Positions 38,772-51,189 of a stretch of DNA of 64,000 bases are shown here, piece by piece. The DNA is taken from assembly GCA_003255065.1 (NCBI GenBank), contig QAOA01006931.1, positions 1,530,282 to 1,594,281 on the forward strand, written 5' to 3'. The translations under genes were made by a program, and so were the position numbers. Each line of letters opens with the position of its first letter. Within the stretch, counting starts at the first letter, position 1. The stretch is from Cercis canadensis. Taxonomy: Eukaryota; Streptophyta; Magnoliopsida; Fabales; Fabaceae. Under the pieces are notes generated by a model, which ran no database searches, was not told the DNA's origin, and worked only from the letters and a program-made list of their open reading frames with translations.

Positions 38772-39721
38772 AGGAGGCATCTGATGTGATTGCTTTTTTC
38801 TGAAAATGCAGAATTTGAAGGTCAGGTGGATAATAATAAAAATGGTATGATGCTATTTAATACAAGCACATCTTTTGCGCATGTGAACACCTTTTTTCTG
38901 CATACCATTTTCCTTTTCTCTGTTTGTTCTGTGTCTTTGTTGGCTATCTGCACCTTCAGAATCAATAGAACCTTCCATTTGCATGGTTTCCATATGGCAC
39001 ATGAAATATGTTTGTCACAAATAGCAAATTTTTGTAAGCTGGTGATCATGGGTTGTAAGGACTTGGATGTTAGGCCTGACAGTTACACTTTTCCAGATGA
39101 GCGATGTTATTGTTTTTTTTTAAATAACTTGCTTTAATTTATTTGCAATTAGTGTAAGACTGCTGTCTCTCTCACGCCTGCTTGACTTTTTATTCTTTGA
39201 CAGATGGGCATTGTCCAAGATTATTAGCTGCCGCGCAAACTCTGTATGACATTGCAACTCACTTACCGAGGCAAAACCCAGGTGGAATGGTAAGGTGGCA
39301 AAAGAAAACTTCACACAAGTCCATGAAAGCTCGCAACTTTAAATCAAACGAGAAAACTGAAGAAACGCTTTCAACACCAATATCAGTGATTGGATCTGAT
39401 CTCATGATTAGAAGTGTGGAACAGATAATGCCCTCAAAGAAGCCAAGGCTTTCCATAGTCGACAGCAAGGATAGTAGTCATTCTAATAATTTTAAGAAAG
39501 GACCAACAACATGGCCTACGTCAAAATCAAGTAGATCATTGCCCAGTAAATCAGTTATGGATTCAATTGTGGAAAACAGGCATTCAACTGCCAGCATCCT
39601 GAAGCAACATTGTATGATGCCACCGCCTTCGAGGGTTCTGGATAAGTCCTGTGACAACCAACAGAAGGCCAGAAAATTAGTGTTGATGGATTGGAAAAGA
39701 GGAAGGGACAAGTCAGATTGA
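35310..39721 (+). CDS. Uncharacterised plant protein, Ser/Lys-rich, probably nuclear
   Basis: Seven exons: 35310-35490, 36268-36597, 36967-37119, 37578-37915, 38150-38657, 38812-38844, 39204-39721. They total 2,061 nt, or 686 residues, all phases closing. I do not recognise a named domain. Two blocks look constrained rather than low-complexity: about 223-249 (LYGLKHDIHDVTKLVDEPP, then DELLRGTF) and about 344-380 (SPLDFPLYQPKDVLERIALP, PSWDLESLLLEAS). The rest is rich in Ser, Lys and Asn, with basic patches (KRLRMS, KRGDRRNFK, KKPRLS) that could be nuclear localisation signals. A nuclear, partly disordered protein is inference only. The intron after exon 5 contains a 32-bp CT tract. The first exon also appears in a second copy to the left across an N. 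I use the right-hand copy because it joins the remaining exons without a gap. Confidence 0.85.
35893..35975 (+). repeat. Possible tRNA-derived SINE relic
   Basis: CCGGTAGTATAGTGGTTAAG at 35901-35920 resembles the 5' arm and A box of tRNA-derived SINEs. I do not find a good B box or a 3' tail. It lies in the first intron of gene 5. A chance match remains possible. Confidence 0.3.
38739..38770. repeat. (CT)16 microsatellite
   Basis: Sixteen perfect CT units in the intron after the fifth exon of gene 5, forming a pyrimidine tract before the acceptor at 38810-38811. Confidence 0.9.
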
Positions 39722-40605
39722 TCTAATGTTATTCACAGAAAGCATCTGCCGCTGACAGCTGTTGTGATATGTTAGGTTGCTAGTAAAAGGCTGCTTTGTA
39801 TATATTATGCTGTGGCTGCAAGGAGATTGTTGTAAGGGTTCACGTTCAAGGGTAGACATAATTCAAATGTTGTAACATTAAACAGTTGTACAAAACAGTA
39901 GAATTCTTTGCCTGCTGTAGAGCATTTTACGAGGCAATAGAAGGTCGAAGTTTTCTCACGCGCTCTCTTTCTCTGACTGTTGTATAAACTGCTTCGTCAA
40001 TTTATAGTACGCTGCCTCTACTAATATTTTCCCAAGACAACTTCTGGTGCAAGTGCATGCTAAGAAGACGTGTGATTGACAGAAGCCTGCCAAGTTGGGT
40101 AATGTACCCTGCTCCCAATTGCTTAGAGATATGGTACGGCGCTAGAATTGCTAATGCAAAATTTGCCCTCGGCTGAGACCATTGAATAGAAGTATTAAGT
40201 GGATAACTTTTCTGGTTCAAATATAATATTCATGAATCATTATCCACGTAAACAGTTAAACTTCAAGATGTTTTACAGTACCCGGAGAAATTGATTGTAT
40301 TTCTACTCTAGTAATTGCACCAGTTCCACACGTATAATTTAGAAGATGAAAGTTGCCAAAATAATAATAATAATTTTCGGTATTTAAACATGCACAACGT
40401 AAGTGGCGTCACTAAATACCACCTGGCCTTTTCTTTTTTCCTTTGTCCTTTCTTTCTTCCATGATCTAAAATGCATTCCAAAGAAAAATGTTTGACGAGA
40501 TATCAAAATTGGAATTGGATGATCACTTCATCCTGAAATATTCATTCAAATATAGGCTATAAATAATGTATATAGTATATCGGTGATGTAAACATGAGAA
40601 AATTG
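39722..40605. other. Convergent 3' flanks of gene 5 and the LURP-one-related gene
   Basis: The two genes end facing each other, 884 bp apart. The stretch should contain both 3' UTRs. I see no open frame or repeat worth naming. Confidence 0.6.
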
Positions 40606-41501
40606 TTATGAGAACATTTGATCGAGGAGTAAAACGAGGGCCATGGCAAAAGCAGGATCAAAGCCAGGGTGCACAATCAAGTGAAAAATCTCTATACCGA
40701 AAGAGACATGTTTGCTAATGGCTTCCTTCCTTTTGATCTCAGCTACGACCCTTCCGGACTCATCCAACATCTTACACATGCGTTGTGCGTAGGAACCCTC
40801 AATTGCATACGCATATCGCTTATCTGATAACACTGAGCCTCCACGGTATACGTACGCCTTAACATTGGGATTACCCAGTAACTGTAACATATTCGTATGT
40901 CTCCTTACGCAACAAATTGGATTCTTCCTTGTACCGTGCTTGCCCTCGCCCTTGCCCACTTCCCCTTCATACACAACCCAGCTATCTACTAGTCCAAGCT
41001 TCTGCATTCAGTAAGTGTATGTTGTTAATTTACTAGTAGCATGTTCCAAATTCCAAAACCTTTTTATGAAAAAAATACATCTGATTATTTAGGGTTTCAA
41101 AATTGCATTTGCTTATTATTAACTATTATATCAGGGTTGGAATATAATTAATAAGGAAAATGATAAAAAGGCATATATATATATATATATAGATAGATAG
41201 ATAGAAAGAAATATACCCGGCGGCGGCGCATAGTGAGGACAGAATTTCCAGAGGCATCCATGAGAACGACCTCCTCTGGGCGCCCAATATAATTGTCGAC
41301 CCGATACACCAGATTTCCATCTGAATCGATCACTGTAAATCCTTTACAACTCATTACCAGTGATTTTCTCCATACTGTTAGTGATGTGCAGGATGTTCCT
41401 TCCTTTTCAGTTCTAGGACACACCCTCTCTTCATCATGCTCATCTTCATGCTGTTGCTCCTCGTGCACTGCTCTTGAAAGAGATTTGAACCTAGAAAACA
41501 T
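40606..41501 (-). CDS. LURP-one-related (LOR, DUF567) protein
   Basis: Two exons in coding order: 41217-41501 and 40606-41001; 681 nt, 226 residues. The LOR/Tubby-C-like fold is visible as successive beta-strand motifs: SLVMSCKGFTVIDSDGNLVY, then EVVLMDASGNSVLTMRRRR, and on the second exon DESGRVVAEIKRK and GIEIFHLIVHPGFDPAFAMA, which is the typical C-terminus. The intron falls directly after the Arg run, a common site in this family. Arabidopsis LURP1 is induced by the oomycete Hyaloperonospora and needed for basal defence; most paralogues have no known role. The N-terminal 45 residues are acidic and variable. It resembles the LOR8 subgroup, but I would not fix a number. A TATA-like tract lies at 41604-41614. 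Confidence 0.92.
41172..41205. repeat. (TA)n-(GATA)n microsatellite
   Basis: An AT tract passes into GATA units inside the single LOR intron, close to the donor site at 41215-41216. Confidence 0.8.
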
Positions 41502-41603
41502 CCTCGTCTCTATTACACCCTCCTTCTCTCTCTCTCTCTCTCTGTCTTGTCTTAAAATTGATGTCTTTTCCGGGTTCTTGAGTGTTAACAGGGCACTGGA
41601 GCA

Positions 41604-41614
41604 GATATATATAG
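41604..41614 (-). promoter_or_regulatory. Candidate TATA box of the LOR gene
   Basis: On the minus strand the sequence reads CTATATATATC about 105 bp upstream of the LOR ATG. A CT-rich leader follows (41522-41542 on the plus strand). The spacing fits a short 5' UTR of about 75 nt. Confidence 0.5.
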
Positions 41615-41619
41615 ACACA

Positions 41620-44600
41620 CTACTGTAGTAAACACGTTTCCGTTAATTTATTTTGTAAAGAATAGAAAAGATGTTTTGATTGGTTTAGCTGCTAGTGAGA
41701 CTGAGAAGGGTGACAGGTGCGCGCATCTAATTCTAAACGCGCTCTACGCAAGTGAATAAATTACACCACACAGGGACAGAGTCACAGACTTGTTTCTAAG
41801 GAATCATTTGTAATTGTATGGTAGAATCATGAATGGACAAAATTAAGTCTAGCGTTTCTCGATCGCTGGACACGTTGGATAGATATTTTGATTTGAGGGA
41901 TTCAAAGAGAAAAGTATTGATGTTGAAATTCTTATGTGGAGAAAAAGGGGACGAGTGGCTGCCTGCCACTGCTTAAGATTCCAATACTCTTATTCTTCTT
42001 TTCAACCATCCATCACTCGGCCTTCATTTTGTTTCTTGGTTACATCTGTGATCTGTTGAAAGAGATTCGGAAAATTTGTTTGTTATTTTTGAATCGCAGT
42101 TTTTTTAACTCTCACAAGTAAACAAAATTAACCTTCAACTTGCATGTAAGAGTGTTGTAATCAATGCAACTTGTACAATACAAAATAAATTTGTAAAACG
42201 AAAAAAAGGATCTTATTGGTAACATGTATATTATAATCCTATCATATCAAGGTATCGAAGGGTTTGTTTAATTAATTAGAAAAAGATATTAAAAATGTTA
42301 CTTTAATAGGAATAAAGAAAAACAAGTACCTAACATTTTAGAGGGTTATGTAGTGGATAGTGGAAACCAGAAAATGGTGTGTTAGCAAATGGGTGACAAG
42401 TGAGGAAGATCTAGAAGGCTGGTAGCGAACATGAGCAAGAACAATATTAATATTAATAATGTGTTGAAGAATCTTGGTAAGATTTTGGAGAGGATAAATC
42501 TAATTCACTATATATTATATGCTGGCATCAGCAGTCAGCTGTGATTAATATTTTTGTTCAAACACGCTTTCCTCTTTAATCTTTATGGTGAAAATGGACA
42601 TCAGCTAAAGCTTTCAAACCGACCCGTGCCGCATTTGATCTCGCATGAGGTCCTCACTCTCATTTAATTAGAAGTAGTCTCATTCCTCCCCCAACAAAAA
42701 TAGGACAGAAATTAACTCAAGCCACAACTCTGTATTTCTGCCACTAAAGAACGAGACTATGATCGTGATTGACAACCTCATCCTCATCCTCATGTAGCCC
42801 TCCGATATTATATATATATATTAGCGTTGGAAAGTACAAATTAAGGGTATATTCGATAAAATGTTTATTGTGAATCCATCAATTTAACTCATACTAGCAT
42901 CCAACTACGGACTCACGGAGAGATGCTCGTAGTACTGTTGATGGGTTTTAATTAAGAGAGACTTATTGTTTAGTTTTGATTAAAAAAATATTATTTTGTT
43001 TTAAATATTTAATTTATTTTTTTAGTATAAATTATTTAAAATATCTCTTAATATTATATAATTATTCTATTTATTTTTTAGCATAATAACTAAATATATA
43101 ATTAGAATAACCACACAACATTAAAAAATAATTACATATGTAAATAAATAAATTATACAATATCAAAAATAACTATATATATAAATAAATAATCACATAA
43201 TACTTAAAAATTAAACAATAATTGTTTTCTTTAATTTATTTATGGGACGTTCCTTTATTGATGGAGATTCTTGAAAAACTGATCTTCAACTTGTCATGTC
43301 AAGATGCTGAATTCAAGACAAAAGCCATTAATTTCAACACCTAATTCTTAATTGAAGATAGTTGTGTTTCTGTTTGAAGAATAAGATGATAAAAAATCAT
43401 CATGCATGGACACGCGTTCTCCTAGACTTGATCCAACGGTGGTATTTTAGGTGCGGACGGGCCCTGCTTCGATACGATAGCTTGCCATTTTTGGAAAATG
43501 TTCTAATATTCCTTAATGGGTGAAAACTGTCAACCACGTGCAAAAAGACTGGTCTATATTCACTAATCACTATTCATGCCTGCCATAACTGATTCAGGCC
43601 CAAGACCAAAACGTTTAATAAAAAAGCCCACTTGGTGGAATAATTTTAGTAAGTTCTAGAATAGCATCTAAGAATTAGTTGTAAGATCCTAAAATATAGG
43701 GGGAATGCTGAATTGTATCTTTTTGACTAACTGGTAGTTGCTTATATCAGATGCTTTCTGTAGAATGAATAAAATAAGCAAAAATTATCCAATCTCTAGT
43801 TTTTTTTTTTTTTTCTACTGGAGGTTCTCTTAGCCTCGAATCTAAGGACTTCCTTTCAAAAAGGTCTAATGCTAAACATTAAAAAAACAGGGGAAAAATA
43901 ATAAAATAAAAAGTTGGCACTTGGCAAATTGAAAAAAGAAATTATACAAAAAAGAGCAATTTTTAGTAAAATAATATTTGATAAATTGAAAAAAAAATTC
44001 ACCAATTGAAGAAAGCAATCTGCCAAANTTTGATAAATTGAAAAAAAATTTCACCAATTGAAGAAAGCAATCTGCCAAATGACAAATGGCGGATTGCATT
44101 TAAATGAAAACAAATCCGCTAATTGGAGAAAAAATTCATCAGCAACTTTTTAGACCAAATCCACCGATTCAAAAGGAAATCCGCCAATTGCCAAGCCTAA
44201 TCCACCACATGTCATCAAATTACGCCCAACTCTCGAATTATAAGAGTTGTATATTATGCCTTTTCTTGTTTCCTCCTCCTCCCCCTTTCTCCCACTTAAA
44301 ACTTCAAAATAGTACCTGATCATTGTTATTTCACTAACCCAGTTATTGCGCAATATAAGCATTGCTCGGGCACATCAAGTTAAGAATAAGATTGACAATA
44401 CTCAAAAATGGCATGCCACTAGCTTTTGAAGGATGGTTCATTCATGAACCAATATATGGCTAGGCTTTAGCTGGCCCTTTATGTGTGATGTTGGATGACA
44501 ACCTTGGGCCTCATTTGTGTTTTAAAAGCTAAAGCCCATTAGATTTTTGTGCCCATGTAGATGAATCCATTTAAGTTGTTAACCAAATTAGCAAAAAAAA

Positions 44601-45335
44601 CAAAAGTCAACGTGTTAAACTACATGACCAGAAACAATGATGCTGCTCTTGTTTTCATGCGTTCTTGGGCGCGGGAAAAGTTTAAAATTTCTTTATATAT
44701 GCTACAAATCTTTTTTCTTTTTTTGAATATGCTACAAATCCATTTAATCGCTAATGTGCTTGTTCTATGGTAGAATAGTTGCTCTTCTTGGTTTTTTTCT
44801 TTTGATGGAGTTGCTCTTTTTCTTTAACTTTAGAAAATAGTGTTAAATGTAAAAAGTTTGCTGTCTTCCAATAATTGTTTACGCAAAAATTTCTTTTTTG
44901 AAAGGAACAATATGAAAATTTATTTTTACATAAATCAATTACTTTATTCAAATAAGATTAATTTTTCTAATTAATTCTAAATAACTAACGTTATTTTATA
45001 TTTACAACAAAAATTCAAACTTGAATTGCTTTCCATTACATTACAACGAAGAGGCCTCTTATTAATTATTGCCTGGAAGCCAGGCCATTCCCATTTGTGT
45101 TGTCTGCCATGGCAACTACTTTGATAATTATAATATGACATGTGATTTAGATTTCAAACCCCATATCTTTGTCCTATTGCAAACAGAAACTACATAAATA
45201 TGAGGTACAGTGTGTGGCCACTTGTCTCTGTCTACTGGAATTTCAGGTTCACTTACGATCATTTACGTATACATTTTAAGATTCAGGCTCTGATATTGAC
45301 TGTTCACAGAGCCTATATCGAGCGAGCGAATGAGG
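41620..45335. other. Gene-poor AT-rich intergenic DNA
   Basis: No coding region is supported on either strand. At 42960-43220 the DNA is very AT-rich with loosely repeated units (AATAAATAA, ATATATATAAATAAATAA). A 51-bp duplicated stretch lies around the N at 44028. The first few hundred bases are the LOR promoter flank. Confidence 0.55.
43977..44079. repeat. 51-bp direct repeat around a single N (probable contig overlap)
   Basis: Bases 43977-44027 and 44029-44079 match apart from an A/T change in a homopolymer region. The lone N at 44028 separates them. Confidence 0.8.
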
Positions 45336-45600
45336 ATTTATCAAGAGTAAATTTATATTTACATCTTTAAAAAATTTAAAATTTAATAAAATAATTTTTA
45401 AAAATGTATTAATTATAAAATAATCATTAAAAAAATTGATATGCGCAACAAAATAATTATTAAAATATTTAAAATTTAATAAATATTAAATTATTTTATT
45501 ACGCATATTAATTTTTTTAAAGATTATTTTTTAATTAATAATTATTTTATTAAATTAAATTTTTTTTAAAGACACAAATATAAATTTACTCATTTATCAA
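45336..45600. mobile_element. Foldback MITE with 9-bp target duplication (Mutator-like)
   Basis: The 247-bp element (45345-45591) begins GAGTAAATTTATATTTACAT; its other end in reverse complement reads GAGTAAATTTATATTTGTGT. ATTTATCAA is duplicated perfectly at 45336-45344 and 45592-45600. The inner part is almost all A and T and largely self-complementary, so the whole can fold into one hairpin. A 9-bp duplication is the hallmark of Mutator-like insertion. There is no coding capacity. Confidence 0.8.
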
Positions 45601-48600
45601 TAGTGCAATCACAAGAAAAAGATTGGACATGACCAGGTAGCAGCCTAAGCTTTTACCAACTCCTTGATCATAAGAAAAAGATAACGACTATAACTAGTTC
45701 TGATCATGACACAGATTAGTTACTTACAGCTACTACTTCTTGTCATTTGCAGACGGCAGAGGCTTTTGCCAAACTTTCCTAACATTTACAACGTGATTCT
45801 GGAATTTTCATCAATGAACTTTGCTAACAGAAATGAAAATGACAAATTTTAAAATTATTTTTTATTATCTTCGACATTAATTGTGAGACCCGTGCAAGAA
45901 CAAAAGTCTTTGGGCATGCAACGAAATAAGTGTTAAGGCATCTCCTGTACAATACAATACAATACTTTCAATACGGAACCTTTTTGTTACTATTTATTAT
46001 TATTTTCCAAAAGGAACATTATTTTTTTGCTTCCGTCCCATCACAAATGAAACTTGCCTGGAACATGCGGAGTGTTTAAGAAAAAAGCTCGCCTCAATTG
46101 TGTGTAATATTTATCCCGTAGTAACACCCCCAGTCAAGGTCAACTCCATTATTTTGCTAATCATTTTTGGTTTCCATCCCCTCCCCCATTTTTCATAGAA
46201 AATCTATTGCTAAATGCGAATCAATGCCTTAAGTTCAATAAGTATACATGTTTCATATTGATTTTAAAAACTTAATCTATAGTTAATATCTTAATTACAT
46301 ATAGGTCAAAACATTAATCATATTTTGACCACTGCCCAGTGTTAGCAAAAGCTTAAAAAAAGATAACCTGTGTATGTAAATATCATCTTTAAGGAAATAA
46401 ATTCTAATAAATAATATTGTGAGACAAACGCAAATCAGTTGCAAAAGGTGAAGAGGAGTGGATTGTTTATGAGAGACAACCAAAGGAGTTGCATGTTGTG
46501 ATGCTTGTTGATCGGTAAGCTATGGCTTTTTGTAGAGTGTAGTATTTATTTTCTTCTATTTTATTACCAAAACACAAACACAACGCAACGCAACGAGAAT
46601 ATGCCTTTTGTTCACTATTAAAATAAGTATATAATAGACGTAATTTAGTAACGAAATGTGTGAGTAACTCGCAGGATTAAATATGATTCCTAGCATGCAT
46701 GAACTATGAAACCCGCTTATTAATTGCTGGCCAGAGAAGAAAAAAAAAACATAGGGATAAACNAGAAGAAAAAAAAAACATAGGAATAAACAATTTTAGT
46801 GACAGATATTTATTTTTCAATCAATTTTTGCTGGGTGAAACTAATCATTATTACTTTTACTCCTTAGTTGCACGTGCTAGCAAAAGAAACGAGAAAGCAA
46901 ACGACAAATTAAAGGAAAACATGAGAAAATGACAAAGATCCAATAAAAATGCGTCCGGGTCGTCGTCGGGTATAAGTGGGTGTCAAAGCGAACGGCTTAA
47001 ACTTTACAGCACATTAACCCTTGAATATTAAGGTTTTTTTGTTCATAAAAAATTATGTAACCAATTCTTTCATAAGGATTAAGGATAGGAGTTGGTGAGC
47101 ATTTGACTTGCATGTTTGTGGTGGACCCCTGGCATCTCTGGGCTTTATACGTAATGTTCTTCTAGAAGCCCACCTATTCACGATTTCCACTTCCCTCTAT
47201 CCTTTCTTGTTTTTCTTTGGGTTAAGAATTAAGATTTGAATATTTATTCATATAAAACAATTTATTCACATCAAAAACAGAAAAAAGATTGCATATTTAT
47301 TTCATGACATTCCTTCGGATATATATCACGAAAAGTAAAGAAGTTTGCGTATTGAATTTCAGTTCTCGGTAAGTTGATAGGAATAGTTTTATTTAAAAAA
47401 AATGTCAATGTTTTACTCTTTTTTTAAATGGCACATAGTCCACATTTTCAAAGGATATAGAATGTGGCATTGTCCATTTCCTTAAATCAGTAAAGTAATC
47501 AACGCATTAATTTATAGTTTATTAATAGTACAAACTGTTTTGATGAACATTATGTCAATATTAATTTCCCCGAATTTTCTATACAATCATTAATTAATTT
47601 AATAAGCTACCAAGTCATCTGTGTGAAAAAACAAGAAATTAAGAGATAAAGCTTTATCATATATGGGATATTTCAGTAATCCTTCACGAGACTTTGGTGG
47701 TTTGCCTGCTTTGAAATGAGGTTCTTTCCGTAGACAGATATACACGGCAAGCTGATTTTTCCTATCTCCATGTGAAACCCACAAGCTTATATTAGTTCCT
47801 AGAAATTGTGTCCAGATGTTTTTATCCCAATAAAGAATAAAATATATTGACCAATGCTTTAATTTTAGCTCATCAGCCACTTAAAGTCAAGTGTATGGTA
47901 CTAGACCAACTTGGTACGTTTGTTATGAAAACCGTATATATTACGCATGATTTGGGGGGCGAAGGGTTGTATAATTCATGTGTTTTATTTTATTTTTATC
48001 AAAATATTCTCTCTAAGTTACAAATTCTTACTTAATCATCAAATCATATTTTGTTTAAAAGAAAAATGTGATCCGTTAGTACGGGGATTTTATTTTACTG
48101 GTTAATTCATCTGGAGGAATATCTGTTGTCAACGTATATATGTTATGTTAACTAAAGTTCATTTCAATAATCTTCAGTATCTATTAATTTTGAAAAAGAA
48201 TTAGAATCCCTCCAAAAAAGAGAATATATGAAACAGAATCAAATTTCCAACACGAGAATTTTCAGTCTTAATATAATATTGAGTTTTTATTAATTAGTCC
48301 ATTCAATATGAACATAGCACTGTTGTTACTCATTCTCTCCAAATAGATATCATGTCATCCCCCAACATGAGGAGAGTCAGCGGTGAAGACCAAGTCATCA
48401 ATTGAAGGGAACTGGATTCACAAATGCAAGACACGTACCCCACAAATCACTAATTAAGCACCAAACCCCATCTCAGAGCTTTGATTAATTCTGTGGTCTC
48501 TCTCTAATCTCTATAGAAAGAAATTCAGCGGGTTGGTGAACTCCCTAAAGTGGTCATCTCACAGTGCTACTTCCCCAACCAAGCATTCCATGGCATCCAA

Positions 48601-49273
48601 TATCCCAAAAGATGAGACTAGTGCTTCACTAATAATCTAATATATATTAGAAATCATAATTAGCTTGGTAAAATGAATAGTTAAATCAATTAGGTGAATG
48701 AAGACTTGAAGAGTGTTCGTGAGTATTGTTGTTCAATGTGATGGTTGAAAAAATGAACTCTTGTCCTCTGTGTGGCGTCAAATAGCTGCAATTAGGGGGA
48801 CTTTTTTAAATCTTGTTTAGCGGTTGGTGGATCATTATTGTCAAATCAGATTCTTATTTTGCTAATTTATTTTGTCTTGTAGTATCTTTTCCTTCGATCT
48901 TAATCTGAAGGAAGGAGAGTTTTGTTTCCTCTATTCATTTTCTGCCTAGAGGCAATGCATGCCTTACGGTACAAGTTGTATACTTTAGTTGGAAACAATT
49001 AAAAGGGTTCATATCTAAATTCAAAGTCAAGAGGAAAAAATATATGGTATGTATCTCAATCGCTTAATTATTGTATTTTAAATATAAAATAAATAAACTG
49101 ACCAAATTTATGGGTTTGACACTTTGACCACACTCAGCCCCAGTTTCTGGTATCGTGGGACAGTTTTTTTTTTTATTTTGGTATATATTTGCTACTCAAT
49201 TCCTGCATTATTATTCTTGGTATTAAATGAGTCACGCCNTTTTTTATTTTTGGTATATATTGTTTAATCTTAA
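45601..49273. other. Gene-poor AT-rich intergenic DNA
   Basis: I see no gene I can support. A 93-codon minus-strand frame at 47599-47880 has protein-like composition but no motif I know and no splice context. A 28-bp duplication flanks the N at 46763. The rest is AT-rich spacer. Confidence 0.5.
46735..46791. repeat. 28-bp direct repeat around a single N (probable contig overlap)
   Basis: Bases 46735-46762 and 46764-46791 match except for ATAGGGATAAAC against ATAGGAATAAAC. The N at 46763 lies exactly between them. Confidence 0.75.
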
Positions 49274-49635
49274 TCTATATCTATACTTAAATATATAAAA
49301 GTATGGATGTAGTAGAATTATTTATATTACCAAAAATACCCTCTTTATCTCTTTTATTGTCTTTTTAACTAAAATTCATGTTAAATTATCAAAAACAATG
49401 CTTATTTCTAAATTTTAGTTACAAAACAATGCTTATGTAGTCCTACCTTTTCTTTCTACGAAACACAAACAGTTTTGCTCACTTTTTTGCCTTTTTCATT
49501 AAAGTTTATCTAAATTTATCAAAACTAACAAAAAAATTAAAATTTTAAGCCCTAAATTTTATCATTGCCAAGATATATTACGTTACATAAATTAAGCTTA
49601 AAATCACATGCAATGCACGAGTCAAAATAGACTAG
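49274..49635 (+). mobile_element. Helitron-like non-autonomous element, candidate
   Basis: The 5' end TCTATATCTATACTTAAATA and the 3' end AATAGACTAG, followed by T and preceded by A, match the A|TC...CTAG|T pattern of plant Helitrons. ACATGCAATGCACGAG about 20 bp before the end recalls the subterminal motif of such families. I do not see a strong 3' hairpin, so confidence is limited. No Rep-helicase coding remains. Confidence 0.4.
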
Positions 49636-51189
49636 TACTATATCAAACATTTTTTCAGAAAAAAAAAAAACTGCAAACTTTATTTTTGGTTCTCATATTC
49701 AACTATATGACAAAAGTAATTCATCTGTTTTAGTTAAAAAAAAATGTGCCAAAAATTACTCTATAAATAAAAAGCTGCACGTATTATTTTATACATAATT
49801 TGCATGCATATATAGTGAGGATTTTAGCAGTCACATGTATGGCGTATGAGTGATTCAGTTGTGATGAAAGTATGAGCGACTTCCTCATGAAATTACTGTT
49901 AATGCAGGTTTGGCAGATCTCTCTATGCTTACAGTCATAATCATACATACCCTGCCTGCTTATTTCTACAACGTACTTTCTCACATAGCTAGATGAGGTA
50001 ATCACAGTTTCAAATTCACATGGACCTTAATTCCTTTTACATGCTTGTTCTTACAAGTTGAGTAACTTTTTTCTTCATTTTCTTAGAATAAAGAAAATTG
50101 TATGCATATATCATGTTTCATTTACTTTCATATTTAACGTCTATTTGCTCTATCTCTAGGTAAAGCAAAGTCAAATGATGATCTGATTGTGTCAAGAGAT
50201 CATCTAATAGTTACCATCACGTATTATTGAGGAAATTTCTATAATTGTTTTACCCCCTTCTATTTGAGAAATGCAATTTGATTTTTTTTTTTTTTTTTGG
50301 AAATTTTTATCAATACTATAAACTATTTTCCCAATCAGAAAGAGAATAAACTACAGGTCTTTCATGCCTATTGCATTGGATATGATCTTTTTGGGCTGTA
50401 GCACTTTGTATTTGGAAATTGTTATGCGAGTAATTATAAACTGAATTGAATTATAAATCTTATTAAACAGTTTGTAATTAAGTGATATTAAAGTCATTTT
50501 AAAGACCTGTGAGTTTTGTGTTGAAATTTATAGTTATAATTACAAATACCAAAAAATTATAAACCCCCCAATAAAAAATATAATCAACATTACAGGTCTC
50601 ATTAAAATAAGGACAATTCTATATAGGAGAGAGAGGTATTAGAAAAACTTCTTTAAAATAAACTTTTATTTTATTTTTACAATGAAATCAATTATCCATT
50701 GACTTATCTAGGGAGAATTACTAAAACGAAAATATAAAATAAAATTAAAATAAAATCAACGACATAATAAACAGTGACTATTATATATTTTTAGTGGTTA
50801 TTCTTTTTATTTTTTATTTTTGATAATTCTCCTTTTCATTTATTTTAAGCATTTGAACAATCATCCATGTTCTTATTAAAATAAATTGATGTTATTATGG
50901 AGAGAGAGGGAGAGAGAGGATATTTGAGGTCGGAATTTTTTGAAGGTTTATAATGGAAGACTTTTACCTCAACTCGACTTTAGTTTTTTAAAGCATCCCC
51001 AATTTGAAAACCTTAATATCCTTGTGAGAAAAAAAAAAATTTGAAAACGCAAATAATGTAAGAAGCAGCGAGCGAGATAAAGCGTAGGATTAGTTGACTC
51101 GGCGATCTCAACCGTCGACTGGGAAACTCCAGTCTCTGGAATGAAGGGTCCCACCTACCCTTTTACTTCTAGTTTTAGATGATATAATA
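49636..51189. other. AT-rich spacer upstream of RBOHF
   Basis: No gene is supported. It includes one small foldback sequence (50712-50832) and a GA-rich stretch near 50899-50918. The last part should act as the distal RBOHF promoter. Confidence 0.5.
50712..50832. repeat. Small foldback (MITE-like) sequence
   Basis: Left end GGAGAATTACTAAAACGAAA; right end in reverse complement GGAGAATTATCAAAAATAAA. The 121-bp stretch could fold back on itself. I find no clear target duplication, so it may be a worn MITE or a simple AT-rich inverted repeat. Confidence 0.4.

Noticed and set aside
42960-43220. Loosely repeated AT-rich units that suggest an array
   Set aside because: The units vary in length and sequence with no regular spacing. 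This looks like low-complexity DNA, not a satellite.
47599-47880. 93-codon minus-strand frame with protein-like composition
   Set aside because: I recognise no motif and see no extending exons with good splice sites. It is isolated in AT-rich DNA.
48402-48425. ATTGAAGGGAACTGGATT, resembling the core of the miR159/miR319 family
   Set aside because: Only about 11 bases match and I find no complementary arm nearby to make a precursor hairpin.
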